Assembly (NCBI GenBank): GCA_017479265.1
Contig: JAFVCK010000059.1
Coordinates: forward strand, 1-64,000
Direction of reading: 5' to 3'
Length of the DNA: 64,000 bases
DNA from: Bacteroidales bacterium
GTDB lineage: Bacteria > Bacteroidota > Bacteroidia > Bacteroidales > UBA932
Part shown: piece by piece, positions 52,417 to 60,548 of the stretch
How positions within the stretch are numbered: the stretch's first letter is position 1
Layout: every line of letters starts with the position of its first letter
The notes under the pieces: model-generated
Told to the model about the DNA's origin: nothing
Seen by the model: the letters and a program-made list of their open reading frames with translations, nothing else
Databases searched by the model: none
Program-made: the position numbers and the translations under genes

Positions 52417-53526
52417 CTATTTGAGGATTTTGTCCTCAAGGGGCCATCCTGCGACCGTGGCGACGTAAGGCAGTATGGCGTGAGCCCACTTGCGGTGTCC
52501 GGCATAGTTGGGATGCCAGCTTGCGCCAAGGTCGGAGTCCCAGTTGATGCCTAAGGGGCAGAGGGCCATGTACCATACTTCAGAAAGGCCCGAGGCCTCC
52601 ATCGAAGTCTTGATATAATCGCGCATCAGTTCGTCCGAAGGGGCGGCTATGCAGAGAATCTTGTGATGCTCCCCGTATGCCGCCTTGATGTTCTTCAAAA
52701 GGCGGATGTAGTCTGCCCTGAATTCCTTGATGGAAGGCTGGCGGCCTGTGGAAAAGTCATTGGTACACAGGTATATGACAGTAAGGTCGGGGCGGTATGG
52801 AGCGGCCTGCGCGTCCCACTTGGGACCCTCCTTTTCAGTGTCGTACAGAAGGTTGTAGCGGTCCGGCATGGTCCAGCCCCTGCCAAAGTCGTCGTAGTTG
52901 CGGTTTATGCCCTGCCCGGAATGGGCCACCAGGATGTAGTCGGCATCGAAATAGCGGCTGATGATGGTGGCGTAGGTCTTGTTGGAATTCTCATCGGCAG
53001 GACGGAAAGGTTCTGAGCGCACGGAGTTCTCGGCCCCGTAACCGCATGTATATGAATCGCCTACAAACTCTATGAGCCTGGGCTTGAGCCCCTGGGCCTG
53101 CAGGACCTCGCCCCTTGTGACGAAGCAGTGCAGGGTGGTCCTCCCCTGCTCCGCCTCGGTGCGCTTCTGCAGAACCAGGCTGTGAGCGCCCTTGGCCTTG
53201 ATTGCACTCTCGTCAAAGAGCACGTACAGGCTGTCCTTCCCTTCTATGGCGATTACCTTGTCCGGCTCGCAGGAGGTGTCCTTGTCCAGCCAGACATTGT
53301 AGTAGTTCTTCTTGGTGTCCGAGGCCCGCAGGGCTATGTACCTTCCCTCGAAAGCCACTCTTGCATAAACTCCTGTCCATTCGAAAGTTACGTCGTCGCC
53401 GCTGACAAAGGTGCGGCCTATGATTGTGATGCGGGAGTCGCTTGCGGGAGTGACAAGGTCCTTCGTAGCGGCCGAGGCGGCCATGGTGCCGAGGGCCATC
53501 AATGCAAGAATCAACAATTTCTTCAT
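52417..53526 (-). CDS. CE2-type SGNH acetylesterase
   Basis: A 369-residue exported esterase. Signal peptide MKKLLILALMALGTMAASA; an N-terminal beta-sandwich (RITIIGRTFVSGDDVTFEWT, ARVAFEGRYIALRAS); then the SGNH domain with IEFVGDSYTCGYGAEN (nucleophile Ser), LCTNDFSTGRQ and the catalytic pair in SDLGASWHPNYAGHRKWA. This two-domain order is that of carbohydrate esterase family 2, which deacetylates xylan or other glycans. ATG 53526 is preferred over the long frame to 53676, which overlaps the divergent promoter. No glycanase neighbours. Confidence 0.85.
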   Translation of the reverse strand: MKKLLILALMALGTMAASAATKDLVTPASDSRITIIGRTFVSGDDVTFEWTGVYARVAFEGRYIALRASDTKKNYYNVWLDKDTSCEPDKVIAIEGKDSLYVLFDESAIKAKGAHSLVLQKRTEAEQGRTTLHCFVTRGEVLQAQGLKPRLIEFVGDSYTCGYGAENSVRSEPFRPADENSNKTYATIISRYFDADYILVAHSGQGINRNYDDFGRGWTMPDRYNLLYDTEKEGPKWDAQAAPYRPDLTVIYLCTNDFSTGRQPSIKEFRADYIRLLKNIKAAYGEHHKILCIAAPSDELMRDYIKTSMEASGLSEVWYMALCPLGINWDSDLGASWHPNYAGHRKWAHAILPYVATVAGWPLEDKILK

Positions 53527-53564
53527 ATACCTCAATATTTTTCGTAAAATTAACATTTTTTGCT

Positions 53565-53572
53565 TATGTTTG
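53565..53572 (+). promoter_or_regulatory. Promoter of ettA
   Basis: TATGTTTG (TAnnTTTG) lies 21 nt before the ATG at 53594. The AT-rich gap 53527-53593 separates it from the divergent esterase gene. Confidence 0.55.
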
Positions 53573-53593
53573 CAACAAACACTATCACGTATT

Positions 53594-55273
53594 ATGGCTG
53601 ACGAAAAGATTATTTTCTCGATGAACGGTGTGGGCAAGATTCTCCCGCACAACAACAAAGTGATACTCAAGGACATCTACCTTTCTTTCTTCTACGGGGC
53701 TAAAATCGGCATCATAGGCCTGAACGGAAGCGGAAAGTCAACCTTGCTGAAGATAATCGCCGGCGTGGAGAAGTCCTACAAGGGCGAGGTAGTATGGGCC
53801 CCCGGTTATTCCGTAGGATATCTGGAGCAGGAGCCTCAGATGGACCCGGGCAAGACCGTGCTGGAAGTGGTGCAGGAGGGAGTTTCCGAGGTAATGGAAC
53901 TGCTCGGCGAGTACAATTCCATCAACGATGCCTTCATGGACCCGGACTTGGACCCGGACAAGATGACAGAGCTTATGGAGAGGCAGGGAGAACTCACCGA
54001 GAAGATAGAGCATCTGGGCGGCTGGGAGATAGATGCCAAACTGGAAAGGGCCATGGACGCACTCCAGTGCCCTCCTCCCGAGGACTCCGTAGCAACTCTG
54101 TCCGGTGGGGAAAGAAGGCGCGTTGCCCTCTGCCGCCTGCTTTTGCGCCAGCCCGACGTGCTTCTGCTTGACGAGCCTACCAACCACCTCGACACCGAGA
54201 GCATACAGTGGCTGGAGGAGCATCTGAGGCAGTACAAGGGCACGGTCATAGCCGTCACCCACGACCGTTACTTCCTTGACAATGTGGCCGGATGGATACT
54301 GGAGCTGGACAGCGGGGAAGGCATTCCCTGGAGGGGCAACTATTCCTCGTGGCTGGACCAGAAGACAAAGCGCCTGGCCCTGGAGGAGAAGCAGGAGAGC
54401 AAGAGGCGCAAGACCCTGCAGCGCGAGCTGGAGTGGGTCCGAATGGCCCCCAAGGCCCGCCAGGCCAAGCAGAAGGCCCGTCTAGGAGCCTACGAAAAAA
54501 TGGCTTCGGCTGACAGCAAGGAGAAGGAGAGCAATCTGGAAATATATATCCCCAACGGTCCCCATCTTGGCAACAAAGTCATTGAGTTCCACGATGTTGC
54601 GAAGGCATACGGGGACAAGCTCCTTTTCGAGCATCTGGACTTCGTGCTGCCCCCGGCAGGAATCGTGGGCGTAATCGGCCCCAACGGTGCCGGCAAGACC
54701 ACCCTTTTCCGCCTTATCATGGGCATGGAGACTCCGGACGCGGGTTCCATTGACATAGGCCCCACCGTCAAGATAGCATACGTGGACCAGCAGCACAAGA
54801 GCATAGACCCCGACCTCACGGTCTATGAGACCATAGCAGGCAATTCCGAGTGGGTGCGCATGGGCGGCCGAGACATAAACGCCCGTTCCTGGGTGTCGAG
54901 GTTCAATTTCAGCGGAGCCGACCAGGAGAAGCTCTGCGGGGTGCTGTCAGGGGGCGAGCGCAACCGCCTGCATCTGGCCCTGACCCTCAAGGACGAGGGC
55001 AACGTGCTGCTACTGGACGAGCCCACCAACGACGTGGATGTCAATACCATACGCGCCCTTGAGGAAGGTCTGGACTCCTTTGCCGGCTGCGCCGTGGTGG
55101 TGAGCCACGACAGATGGTTCCTCGACCGCATCGCCACCCATATCCTGGCTTTCGAGGGAGATGGCCGCGTGGTGTTCTTCGACGGCAACTACTCCGAGTA
55201 CGAGGAGAACCGCAAGATGCGTCTCGGAGACACCGAGCCCAAGCGCTTCAAGTACAAGAAGCTGATGGAGTAG
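53594..55273 (+). CDS. ettA: ABC-F translational ATPase EttA
   Basis: A 559-residue soluble protein with two ATP-binding cassettes: Walker A GLNGSGKSTLLK and GPNGAGKTTLFR, signatures LSGGERRRVALCRLLL and LSGGERNRLHLALTLK, Walker B VLLLDEPTNHLD and VLLLDEPTNDVD. Between them lies the basic linker (KRRKTLQRELEWVRMAPKAR) typical of ABC-F. The N-terminal block FSMNGVGKILPHNNKV and the length match EttA, which gates the ribosome E site according to ATP level. ATG 53594; the frame extends upstream without support. Confidence 0.93.
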   Translation: MADEKIIFSMNGVGKILPHNNKVILKDIYLSFFYGAKIGIIGLNGSGKSTLLKIIAGVEKSYKGEVVWAPGYSVGYLEQEPQMDPGKTVLEVVQEGVSEVMELLGEYNSINDAFMDPDLDPDKMTELMERQGELTEKIEHLGGWEIDAKLERAMDALQCPPPEDSVATLSGGERRRVALCRLLLRQPDVLLLDEPTNHLDTESIQWLEEHLRQYKGTVIAVTHDRYFLDNVAGWILELDSGEGIPWRGNYSSWLDQKTKRLALEEKQESKRRKTLQRELEWVRMAPKARQAKQKARLGAYEKMASADSKEKESNLEIYIPNGPHLGNKVIEFHDVAKAYGDKLLFEHLDFVLPPAGIVGVIGPNGAGKTTLFRLIMGMETPDAGSIDIGPTVKIAYVDQQHKSIDPDLTVYETIAGNSEWVRMGGRDINARSWVSRFNFSGADQEKLCGVLSGGERNRLHLALTLKDEGNVLLLDEPTNDVDVNTIRALEEGLDSFAGCAVVVSHDRWFLDRIATHILAFEGDGRVVFFDGNYSEYEENRKMRLGDTEPKRFKYKKLME

Positions 55274-55296
55274 CACGTTATTTGCAAAAGATTTGC

Positions 55297-55304
55297 TATA
55301 TTTG
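55297..55304 (+). promoter_or_regulatory. Promoter of cdd-galM
   Basis: TATATTTG (TAnnTTTG), with TTTG 12 nt upstream (55281-55284), which is a short spacing. It lies 45 nt before the cdd ATG. Confidence 0.5.
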
Positions 55305-55349
55305 TGGTCCCGTGGGCATGTCCCGGCGGGCCAAGACTAATACAACACT

Positions 55350-55823
55350 ATGGATAGAAGCATTGAAATCCGTTACGAAGTGTTTTCGTCCCTTGACGAG
55401 CTCAGCGCAGCGGACAAAGAACTTGCCAAAGCCGCAATAGCAGCGCAGAAGACATCTTATGCGCCATATTCCAAGTTTAACGTAGGTGCTGCCCTGCTTA
55501 TGGGCAACGGCGAGATAGTTCCCGGGTCCAACCAGGAGAACGCCGCCTCCCCTTCCGGCCTGTGCGCCGAGAGGACGGCCATGTTCGCCGCGGCAGTGAG
55601 GTATCCCGGAGTGCCCATGAAGGCCCTCGCCATTACAGGCGGCCACAAGATGAGCATCTGCGACGAGCCTGCCACTCCCTGCGGAGGCTGCCGCCAGGTA
55701 ATGGCTGAGTATCAGAAGCTTGCAGGCGGTCCCATCTCCGTGCTGCTGATAGGGGCAAGGCAGATTTGGAAGTTCGCCCGCATAGACGACCTCCTGCCCT
55801 TCATCTTTACGAGCTTGGATTAG
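55350..55823 (+). CDS. cdd: Cytidine deaminase
   Basis: A 157-residue homotetrameric-type deaminase converting cytidine or deoxycytidine to uridine forms. Zinc motifs LCAERTAMFAAAVRY (about 71-85, catalytic Glu) and PCGGCRQVMAEYQ (about 110-122), preceded by KTSYAPYSKFNVGAALLM. Length is normal. It precedes galM by 4 nt, so both share a transcript. Confidence 0.95.
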   Translation: MDRSIEIRYEVFSSLDELSAADKELAKAAIAAQKTSYAPYSKFNVGAALLMGNGEIVPGSNQENAASPSGLCAERTAMFAAAVRYPGVPMKALAITGGHKMSICDEPATPCGGCRQVMAEYQKLAGGPISVLLIGARQIWKFARIDDLLPFIFTSLD

Positions 55824-55827
55824 AGGG

Positions 55828-56895
55828 ATGTCCGTCAGATTGACTGTCCGTGACTTCGGCCGTCTTGGTGGCGGCGGGAAGTCACGGCTTTTTTTGCTCG
55901 AAAACGGCTGGGGCTGCACCCTGACGCTTTGCGATTACGGGGCGAGGATAGTGGCCCTTGAAGTTCCCGACATCCATGGGCGCAGGCAGGATGTCATAGT
56001 CGGGGCCGGCACCCTGGAGGAGTTCGAGAAGGGAGAGAGGTCTTTCGGCATCACGGTCGGAAGGTACGCCAATCGCATAAAGGGCTCCAGCTTTTGCATT
56101 GACGGTCAGGTGTTTACGCTTCCAGCCAATGAGAATCACGCCGGCATTCCCGTGCAGTGCCACGGAGGCAGGGAGGGCTTCGACCGCTTTGTCTGGGATG
56201 CAGAGGCCGTGCCCGGCGGGGTGAAATTTTCCCGCGTAAGTCCAGACGGCGAGGGCGGCTTTCCGGGGAGGATGAATGTCAGCGTCACCTACACTTGGTC
56301 GGACGAGGGCATCTGCCGCATTTCCTACGAGGCTGTATCAGACCGGCCCACGGTAGTCAATTTCACCAATCACAGCTATTTCAACCTTCGCGGAAAGGGC
56401 TCCATCCTGGACCATCTTCTGAAAGTCGATGCTTCGCTGTATATACAGAATGACAGCTGCTACTGCCCCGATGCCATACTTCCGGTGGAAGGAAGCCCCT
56501 TCGATTTCAAGGATTTCCATCGCATTGGATACCGCGCCGGCATGGACGATTCCCAGCTGCGCCTGATGCACGGCCCTTCGGTATGCTGGATTCTGGACGG
56601 CGGGGACAATCTGCACCGCGCAGCCATCCTCTCGGACCCCGTGTCGGGAAGAAGCATGGAGGTGTGGACGAGCGAGCCTTGCCTTCTTATGTACCCCGGC
56701 ACCCATCTGGGGCCATCCATACGGGGAAAGAACGGGCCTCTGGAGCAGTTCTGCGCCGCCGCCTTCGAGACTATGCATGCTGCAGACTCCCCCAACCAGC
56801 CGCGCTTCCCCTCGACCATTCTCCGCCCGGGAGAAGTTTTCAGTTCCGTGACTGAATACAGGTTTGGCATCCGTGGAGGACAAGCGCTTCGCTGA
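55828..56895 (+). CDS. galM: Galactose mutarotase (aldose 1-epimerase)
   Basis: A 355-residue mutarotase interconverting alpha and beta anomers of galactose and similar sugars. Markers: GRYANRIKGSSFCIDGQ, the catalytic His in VNFTNHSYFNLRGKGS, RLMHGPSVCWILDGG, and the catalytic Glu region AAFETMHAADSPNQPRFPS near 310. No signal peptide is evident, so it acts in the cytoplasm. It ends at a strong terminator. Confidence 0.9.
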   Translation: MSVRLTVRDFGRLGGGGKSRLFLLENGWGCTLTLCDYGARIVALEVPDIHGRRQDVIVGAGTLEEFEKGERSFGITVGRYANRIKGSSFCIDGQVFTLPANENHAGIPVQCHGGREGFDRFVWDAEAVPGGVKFSRVSPDGEGGFPGRMNVSVTYTWSDEGICRISYEAVSDRPTVVNFTNHSYFNLRGKGSILDHLLKVDASLYIQNDSCYCPDAILPVEGSPFDFKDFHRIGYRAGMDDSQLRLMHGPSVCWILDGGDNLHRAAILSDPVSGRSMEVWTSEPCLLMYPGTHLGPSIRGKNGPLEQFCAAAFETMHAADSPNQPRFPSTILRPGEVFSSVTEYRFGIRGGQALR

Positions 56896-56908
56896 CTGCA
56901 TAATAAAG

Positions 56909-56953
56909 GGTAGGCCTTTACCTGACACCGGGTAAAGGCCTACCAGTCTTTTT
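56909..56953 (+). terminator. Strong terminator after galM
   Basis: A perfect 14-bp stem GGTAGGCCTTTACC / GGTAAAGGCCTACC with an 8-nt loop, followed by AGTCTTTTT. It can also act for the minus-strand gene ending at 56985, since it lies downstream of that stop. Confidence 0.85.
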
Positions 56954-56984
56954 GCTTATTACCAGCTACTTGCTCTCCACGGAT

Positions 56985-59090
56985 TCAATTCACCTTGAAC
57001 ATGGAGATTCCGCCGTGGGTAAGGCCGGCGAGAATGTAGGTCTCGTCGTCGATTACGCGGGCATAGCAGAAGCCTGTACCGTTGGAACTCTTGCCGCTGG
57101 CAGCTTCAAGGTCGGTGGCCGACACCAGAGGATAGTACTCGGACACGGCCTCGAAATCAGCCGCGGTCTCGCCTATTGCCATAAGCTTGCCCGCAAGCAC
57201 CGTCGCCACGAAATCGTCCACGGGCTGTGAAGGCAGAGGCATGAGCCTGAGGTAGCCCTTCACGGGGTCAGCACTGGTAAAGGACACCCAGCACATGTAT
57301 TCCTGGCCATAAACATCTATCCAGCGGGGGTCTATCATGTTGTTGCCCAGAGGAATGCCTATGTGCTTGGCATTGGAAAGCCTGTCGGTCTCCCAGAGGT
57401 CGTAGTACTGGTACCAGCCGTTGCCATATCCCCAGCGGGCGTAGGTGCGTCCGGGAGCGTTGCCGGCATAGACTATCTCCATGTTGTTGGACTCCGACCA
57501 TATTCCTTCAAATCCGTAGGGATAGATTCCGCACATGTGAAGATTGGAAATGTCCTCATTCACAACGAAATACGCGGAGAATGCCACATCCTGCACGCTG
57601 CCGTCCTTGATGGGGAACTCCAGCAGAGGCTCTTCCGCGCCACGATTGTAATTGACGAAGAAAATCACGCCGTTCTCCATGGTGCCGTAGGCCGTCATAA
57701 CGTCGCCGTAGCGGCCCTTCGTGTCGTAGGTCAGTATCAGCTCGGGGGTGGCATCGATGGAAGAGAGTTTCCACACCTTGAGCGTGGTGCCGCTGAGGGC
57801 CATGTTGCTCACAAGTATGTTGCCGTCGCGAAGAAGCGCTATTCCGCAGGTGGCGAAACGGCCGTCAGCCTGGGGGAACACCGAGCCTTCAATCTTCTTG
57901 ACCAGTTCGCCAGTCTTGACATCCAGCACCACGAGGCCGTAGTCCTCGGTGTTCTGGCCGGCTACAGGGATATATACATAGCTGTCGTCCATGACGGCGT
58001 TGCGGTCCCAGTTGAGGACATCCGAAATGCCTGCCTCCCAGCCGTCTGACTCATAGTGGGCCCATACCCTGGTGAGAATGCCTTCGGGCTGGGGCTCCTC
58101 GCGGGAACCGGTGGGATAAAGCTCCTTGGTGGCGGGGTCGAAGGTCATCTGGGGCGCCCAGACGGCATCTCCGCCGGGCTTCTGGTTGCAAGTGTAGAGG
58201 AACTTGAGGCCGTCGCCCTTGACATTGTCATCCTCCACTCCGTCGCCGAAGGTGATGTCGGAAGTATAGACAATGTAGAAGTTGACGGCGGCATCCGAAG
58301 CGGATGCGAAGGAATTGCCGGAAAGGACCACGGTGGGACCTGACTCGTTGTCATAGAATGCCTCGTCGCCTATGTCCTCGCCTATTCGGATGGCATAGCC
58401 GCTGTAGAAGTCAGAAAACGCGTTGCCGAGCAGCTGCACCTGGCCGTCGTAAATCTGCATCAGCCTCTGGCCGCTGCCGATGAAGGTACATCCTGAAATA
58501 TTGTCAAGCTCTTCCTTCTGACCTATGGTCTCGCCGCGAAGCACCACGGCCGTGGTGAGTTCGGACATCTTGGAGACATTGACGGTCACGCCATCCATGG
58601 AGAAGCCGTACATGGCATCATGCACGAAGATGGCGAAGGGGAAGTTGTTGCGGTCATGTATCTCTATTTCAGGACCTTCCGCCTGCTTCTTGTCAGGGAA
58701 AACGGTGAGGTTGCGAATGGCTACGGCGCTGCGGGCTATCTCTATGGAACCGTCCAGCACGGCACCTGTCTGTCCCTGCACCAGGAGGGTCCCGGGGAAA
58801 CCGTCAATGAGTATGTTCTCCTCCAGGGTGCCTGCCGAAATGGTCAGCAGAGCGTCCTCTCCTGTCACCTTGGCGGCCTCGTACGCGGCCGAGAAAGTAT
58901 CAAAGCCTGTCTTGCCGTTGAGAATGACCTTGCCGGTCACTATGGGCGGCGGTACAGGCCCGGGCTGGTCGCCGGGCTCTTCGGACGGAGATGTCGAGGG
59001 GTCCTGCGAAGGGGCGGGTTCGGGAGTCTTGTTGCAGCCTGCCAGTACTATGGCGGCCGCGCTCAGCAGAATCAAAAATGTCTTCTTCAT
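56985..59090 (-). CDS. Lipoprotein with beta-helix and propeller-like domains
   Basis: A lipoprotein of about 701 residues: MKKTFLILLSAAAIVLAGC lipobox, then a Pro/Ser/Glu linker. Next is a right-handed beta-helix (about 50-275; AVAIRNLTVFPDKK, FSMDGVTVNVSKMSELTTAV), and then a strand-rich region of short repeats (ILTRVWAHYESDGW, GLVVLDVKTGELVKKIEG, GNILVSNMALSG) like the DUF4623-type propellers of Bacteroidales. It ends ETYILAGLTHGGISMFKVN, very close to the end of the protein at 60549, so the two are paralogues. Exposed on the outer membrane; substrate unknown. ATG 59090 replaces a TTG six codons upstream. Confidence 0.75.
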   Translation of the reverse strand: MKKTFLILLSAAAIVLAGCNKTPEPAPSQDPSTSPSEEPGDQPGPVPPPIVTGKVILNGKTGFDTFSAAYEAAKVTGEDALLTISAGTLEENILIDGFPGTLLVQGQTGAVLDGSIEIARSAVAIRNLTVFPDKKQAEGPEIEIHDRNNFPFAIFVHDAMYGFSMDGVTVNVSKMSELTTAVVLRGETIGQKEELDNISGCTFIGSGQRLMQIYDGQVQLLGNAFSDFYSGYAIRIGEDIGDEAFYDNESGPTVVLSGNSFASASDAAVNFYIVYTSDITFGDGVEDDNVKGDGLKFLYTCNQKPGGDAVWAPQMTFDPATKELYPTGSREEPQPEGILTRVWAHYESDGWEAGISDVLNWDRNAVMDDSYVYIPVAGQNTEDYGLVVLDVKTGELVKKIEGSVFPQADGRFATCGIALLRDGNILVSNMALSGTTLKVWKLSSIDATPELILTYDTKGRYGDVMTAYGTMENGVIFFVNYNRGAEEPLLEFPIKDGSVQDVAFSAYFVVNEDISNLHMCGIYPYGFEGIWSESNNMEIVYAGNAPGRTYARWGYGNGWYQYYDLWETDRLSNAKHIGIPLGNNMIDPRWIDVYGQEYMCWVSFTSADPVKGYLRLMPLPSQPVDDFVATVLAGKLMAIGETAADFEAVSEYYPLVSATDLEAASGKSSNGTGFCYARVIDDETYILAGLTHGGISMFKVN

Positions 59091-59118
59091 AGTATTGCAT
59101 TTATTCAAGCACAGGTAG

Positions 59119-59155
59119 CAAAGTTAGCATTTTACTGGCAAAATTGCTATATTTG
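59119..59155. promoter_or_regulatory. Divergent promoters for two lipoprotein genes
   Basis: TAACTTTG (minus, 59119-59126) serves the gene starting at 59090. TATATTTG (plus, 59148-59155) serves the gene at 59177. They face each other with 21 nt between. Confidence 0.55.
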
Positions 59156-59176
59156 CTCCCACTAATTACCTGAAAC

Positions 59177-60481
59177 ATGAACAGAAATTTCTTCATCGCT
59201 ATTGTTTGCGCCCTCGCTGCAGCGGCATGCGGGAGCAAAGTACCCCGGAAAAACAGCGCTCCCGCCTCAGCCACGGGACTCAGCGTGGAACAGTTGTCCA
59301 TGAGCGAGGCAAGGCTCTCCTGGAGCGGCCCCTCGGAGAATGTCACGGGATGGTGGGTGTACCTCCGCTCCGAAAGCGACGGCTTCCATGTAGCACCTCT
59401 CAATGATGATCCGCTGCCCGCCTCCGCAAGGGAACATGTCTTCGGAGGCCTTGTAAAAGGAAAGACCTATAGCCTTGGAGTTCAGGCACTTGGCAAGGAT
59501 ATGAACTCCGCCATAGAGTATGTGGAATTCGCAATTACTGAGCCGAGCGAGGAGCCGGTAGAAGAAAGCATTGACCCCTCGGGTGAAAGCTCTGACCCTT
59601 CGGGTGAAAGCGACGACCCCTCCGAGCCATTCAGCGTCACGGTGGACGTAGCGGGACGCACAGTACTGCTGAGCGGCAAGTCCACCAAGGGAGAGGACCT
59701 CTCTATAGGCCTTGCCACGGTCAGCGCCAACAAGACCGTGCAGATTGACACTTATACCATAGGGAACGAGTCCTTCAAGAGTTGCACGGACTGGGTAGGT
59801 CCCTGGAACATGCGCACCGTAGCCACGACCAGCCAGACCGAAAAGGCCTGGGGCTTTACCGGCGGATGGCACGGCTCCAACGGCGACGGCACGGGCGACC
59901 CCACGGCCGTGACCGAATCAATAGTGGTAACGGTTGACGGCGAGCAGGTAACAAGCGGCACATTCACCGCCAGGGAAGCCTCCTGCACCGTATATAACAA
60001 GGTCGAAGCCGCCAACACCAAGTTCGCCGATGCCAAGCGCTTCACCATTGACGAGACCGTGACATATACCTTCAAAGGCGGCAGGCTCTATGTCAGGATG
60101 GAGGCCACAGCCCGCGAGGACCTCAACGTAACGCTGTATTACGGAATGCAGATTGCAAACGGCTTCTGCAACAAGTTCTCCTTTACCACCGAAGACGGCA
60201 GCACAACCGAGAGCGGCGAATCCTATTTCGCCAAGGGAATTGTCCGGGACATGACGGGATATTCCGCCGGAGGCCACTGCGTGGTGGCGCATCTGGATGA
60301 TGAAGGTCTCGGCACATACAGCCTTGCCACTCCGGCCTATTCCGCCCTCACTCAGTACTACGGAGTGAACAACGGCAAAGGCTATTACATGCTGATTGGA
60401 GACAAGGACGGCTCCAGTAAGAGTTTCCGCTTCAAGAAGGATGTAACAATATATTGGTCAGGTTATTACGAGTTCAGGTAG
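59177..60481 (+). CDS. Lipoprotein with Fn3-like domain and unknown beta-rich domain
   Basis: A 434-residue lipoprotein (lipobox AAAC, Cys 18). Residues 30-115 look like a fibronectin type III domain (ATGLSVEQLSMSEARLSWSG and KGKTYSLGVQALGKDMNSA). An acidic Ser/Pro linker (SGESSDPSGESDDPSEP) leads to a C-terminal strand-rich domain of about 280 residues that I do not recognise (GRLYVRMEATAREDLNVTLY, GYYMLIGDKDGSSKSFRF). It probably binds a glycan or hormone-like ligand at the surface, which is a guess. It ends at a terminator. Confidence 0.7.
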   Translation: MNRNFFIAIVCALAAAACGSKVPRKNSAPASATGLSVEQLSMSEARLSWSGPSENVTGWWVYLRSESDGFHVAPLNDDPLPASAREHVFGGLVKGKTYSLGVQALGKDMNSAIEYVEFAITEPSEEPVEESIDPSGESSDPSGESDDPSEPFSVTVDVAGRTVLLSGKSTKGEDLSIGLATVSANKTVQIDTYTIGNESFKSCTDWVGPWNMRTVATTSQTEKAWGFTGGWHGSNGDGTGDPTAVTESIVVTVDGEQVTSGTFTAREASCTVYNKVEAANTKFADAKRFTIDETVTYTFKGGRLYVRMEATAREDLNVTLYYGMQIANGFCNKFSFTTEDGSTTESGESYFAKGIVRDMTGYSAGGHCVVAHLDDEGLGTYSLATPAYSALTQYYGVNNGKGYYMLIGDKDGSSKSFRFKKDVTIYWSGYYEFR

Positions 60482-60498
60482 CCCCTTGAATAACGAAC

Positions 60499-60532
60499 GC
60501 GCCGCGGTTCCTTACGGAATCGCGGCGCTTTG
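60499..60532 (+). terminator. Terminator after the Fn3 lipoprotein
   Basis: GCGCCGCGGTTCC / GGAATCGCGGCGC (13 bp, one G-T) with a short TTAC loop, followed by TTTGTT. It also stands 20 nt beyond the stop of the converging gene at 60549 and may end both. Confidence 0.75.
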
Positions 60533-60548
60533 TTATAGAACCGTTATG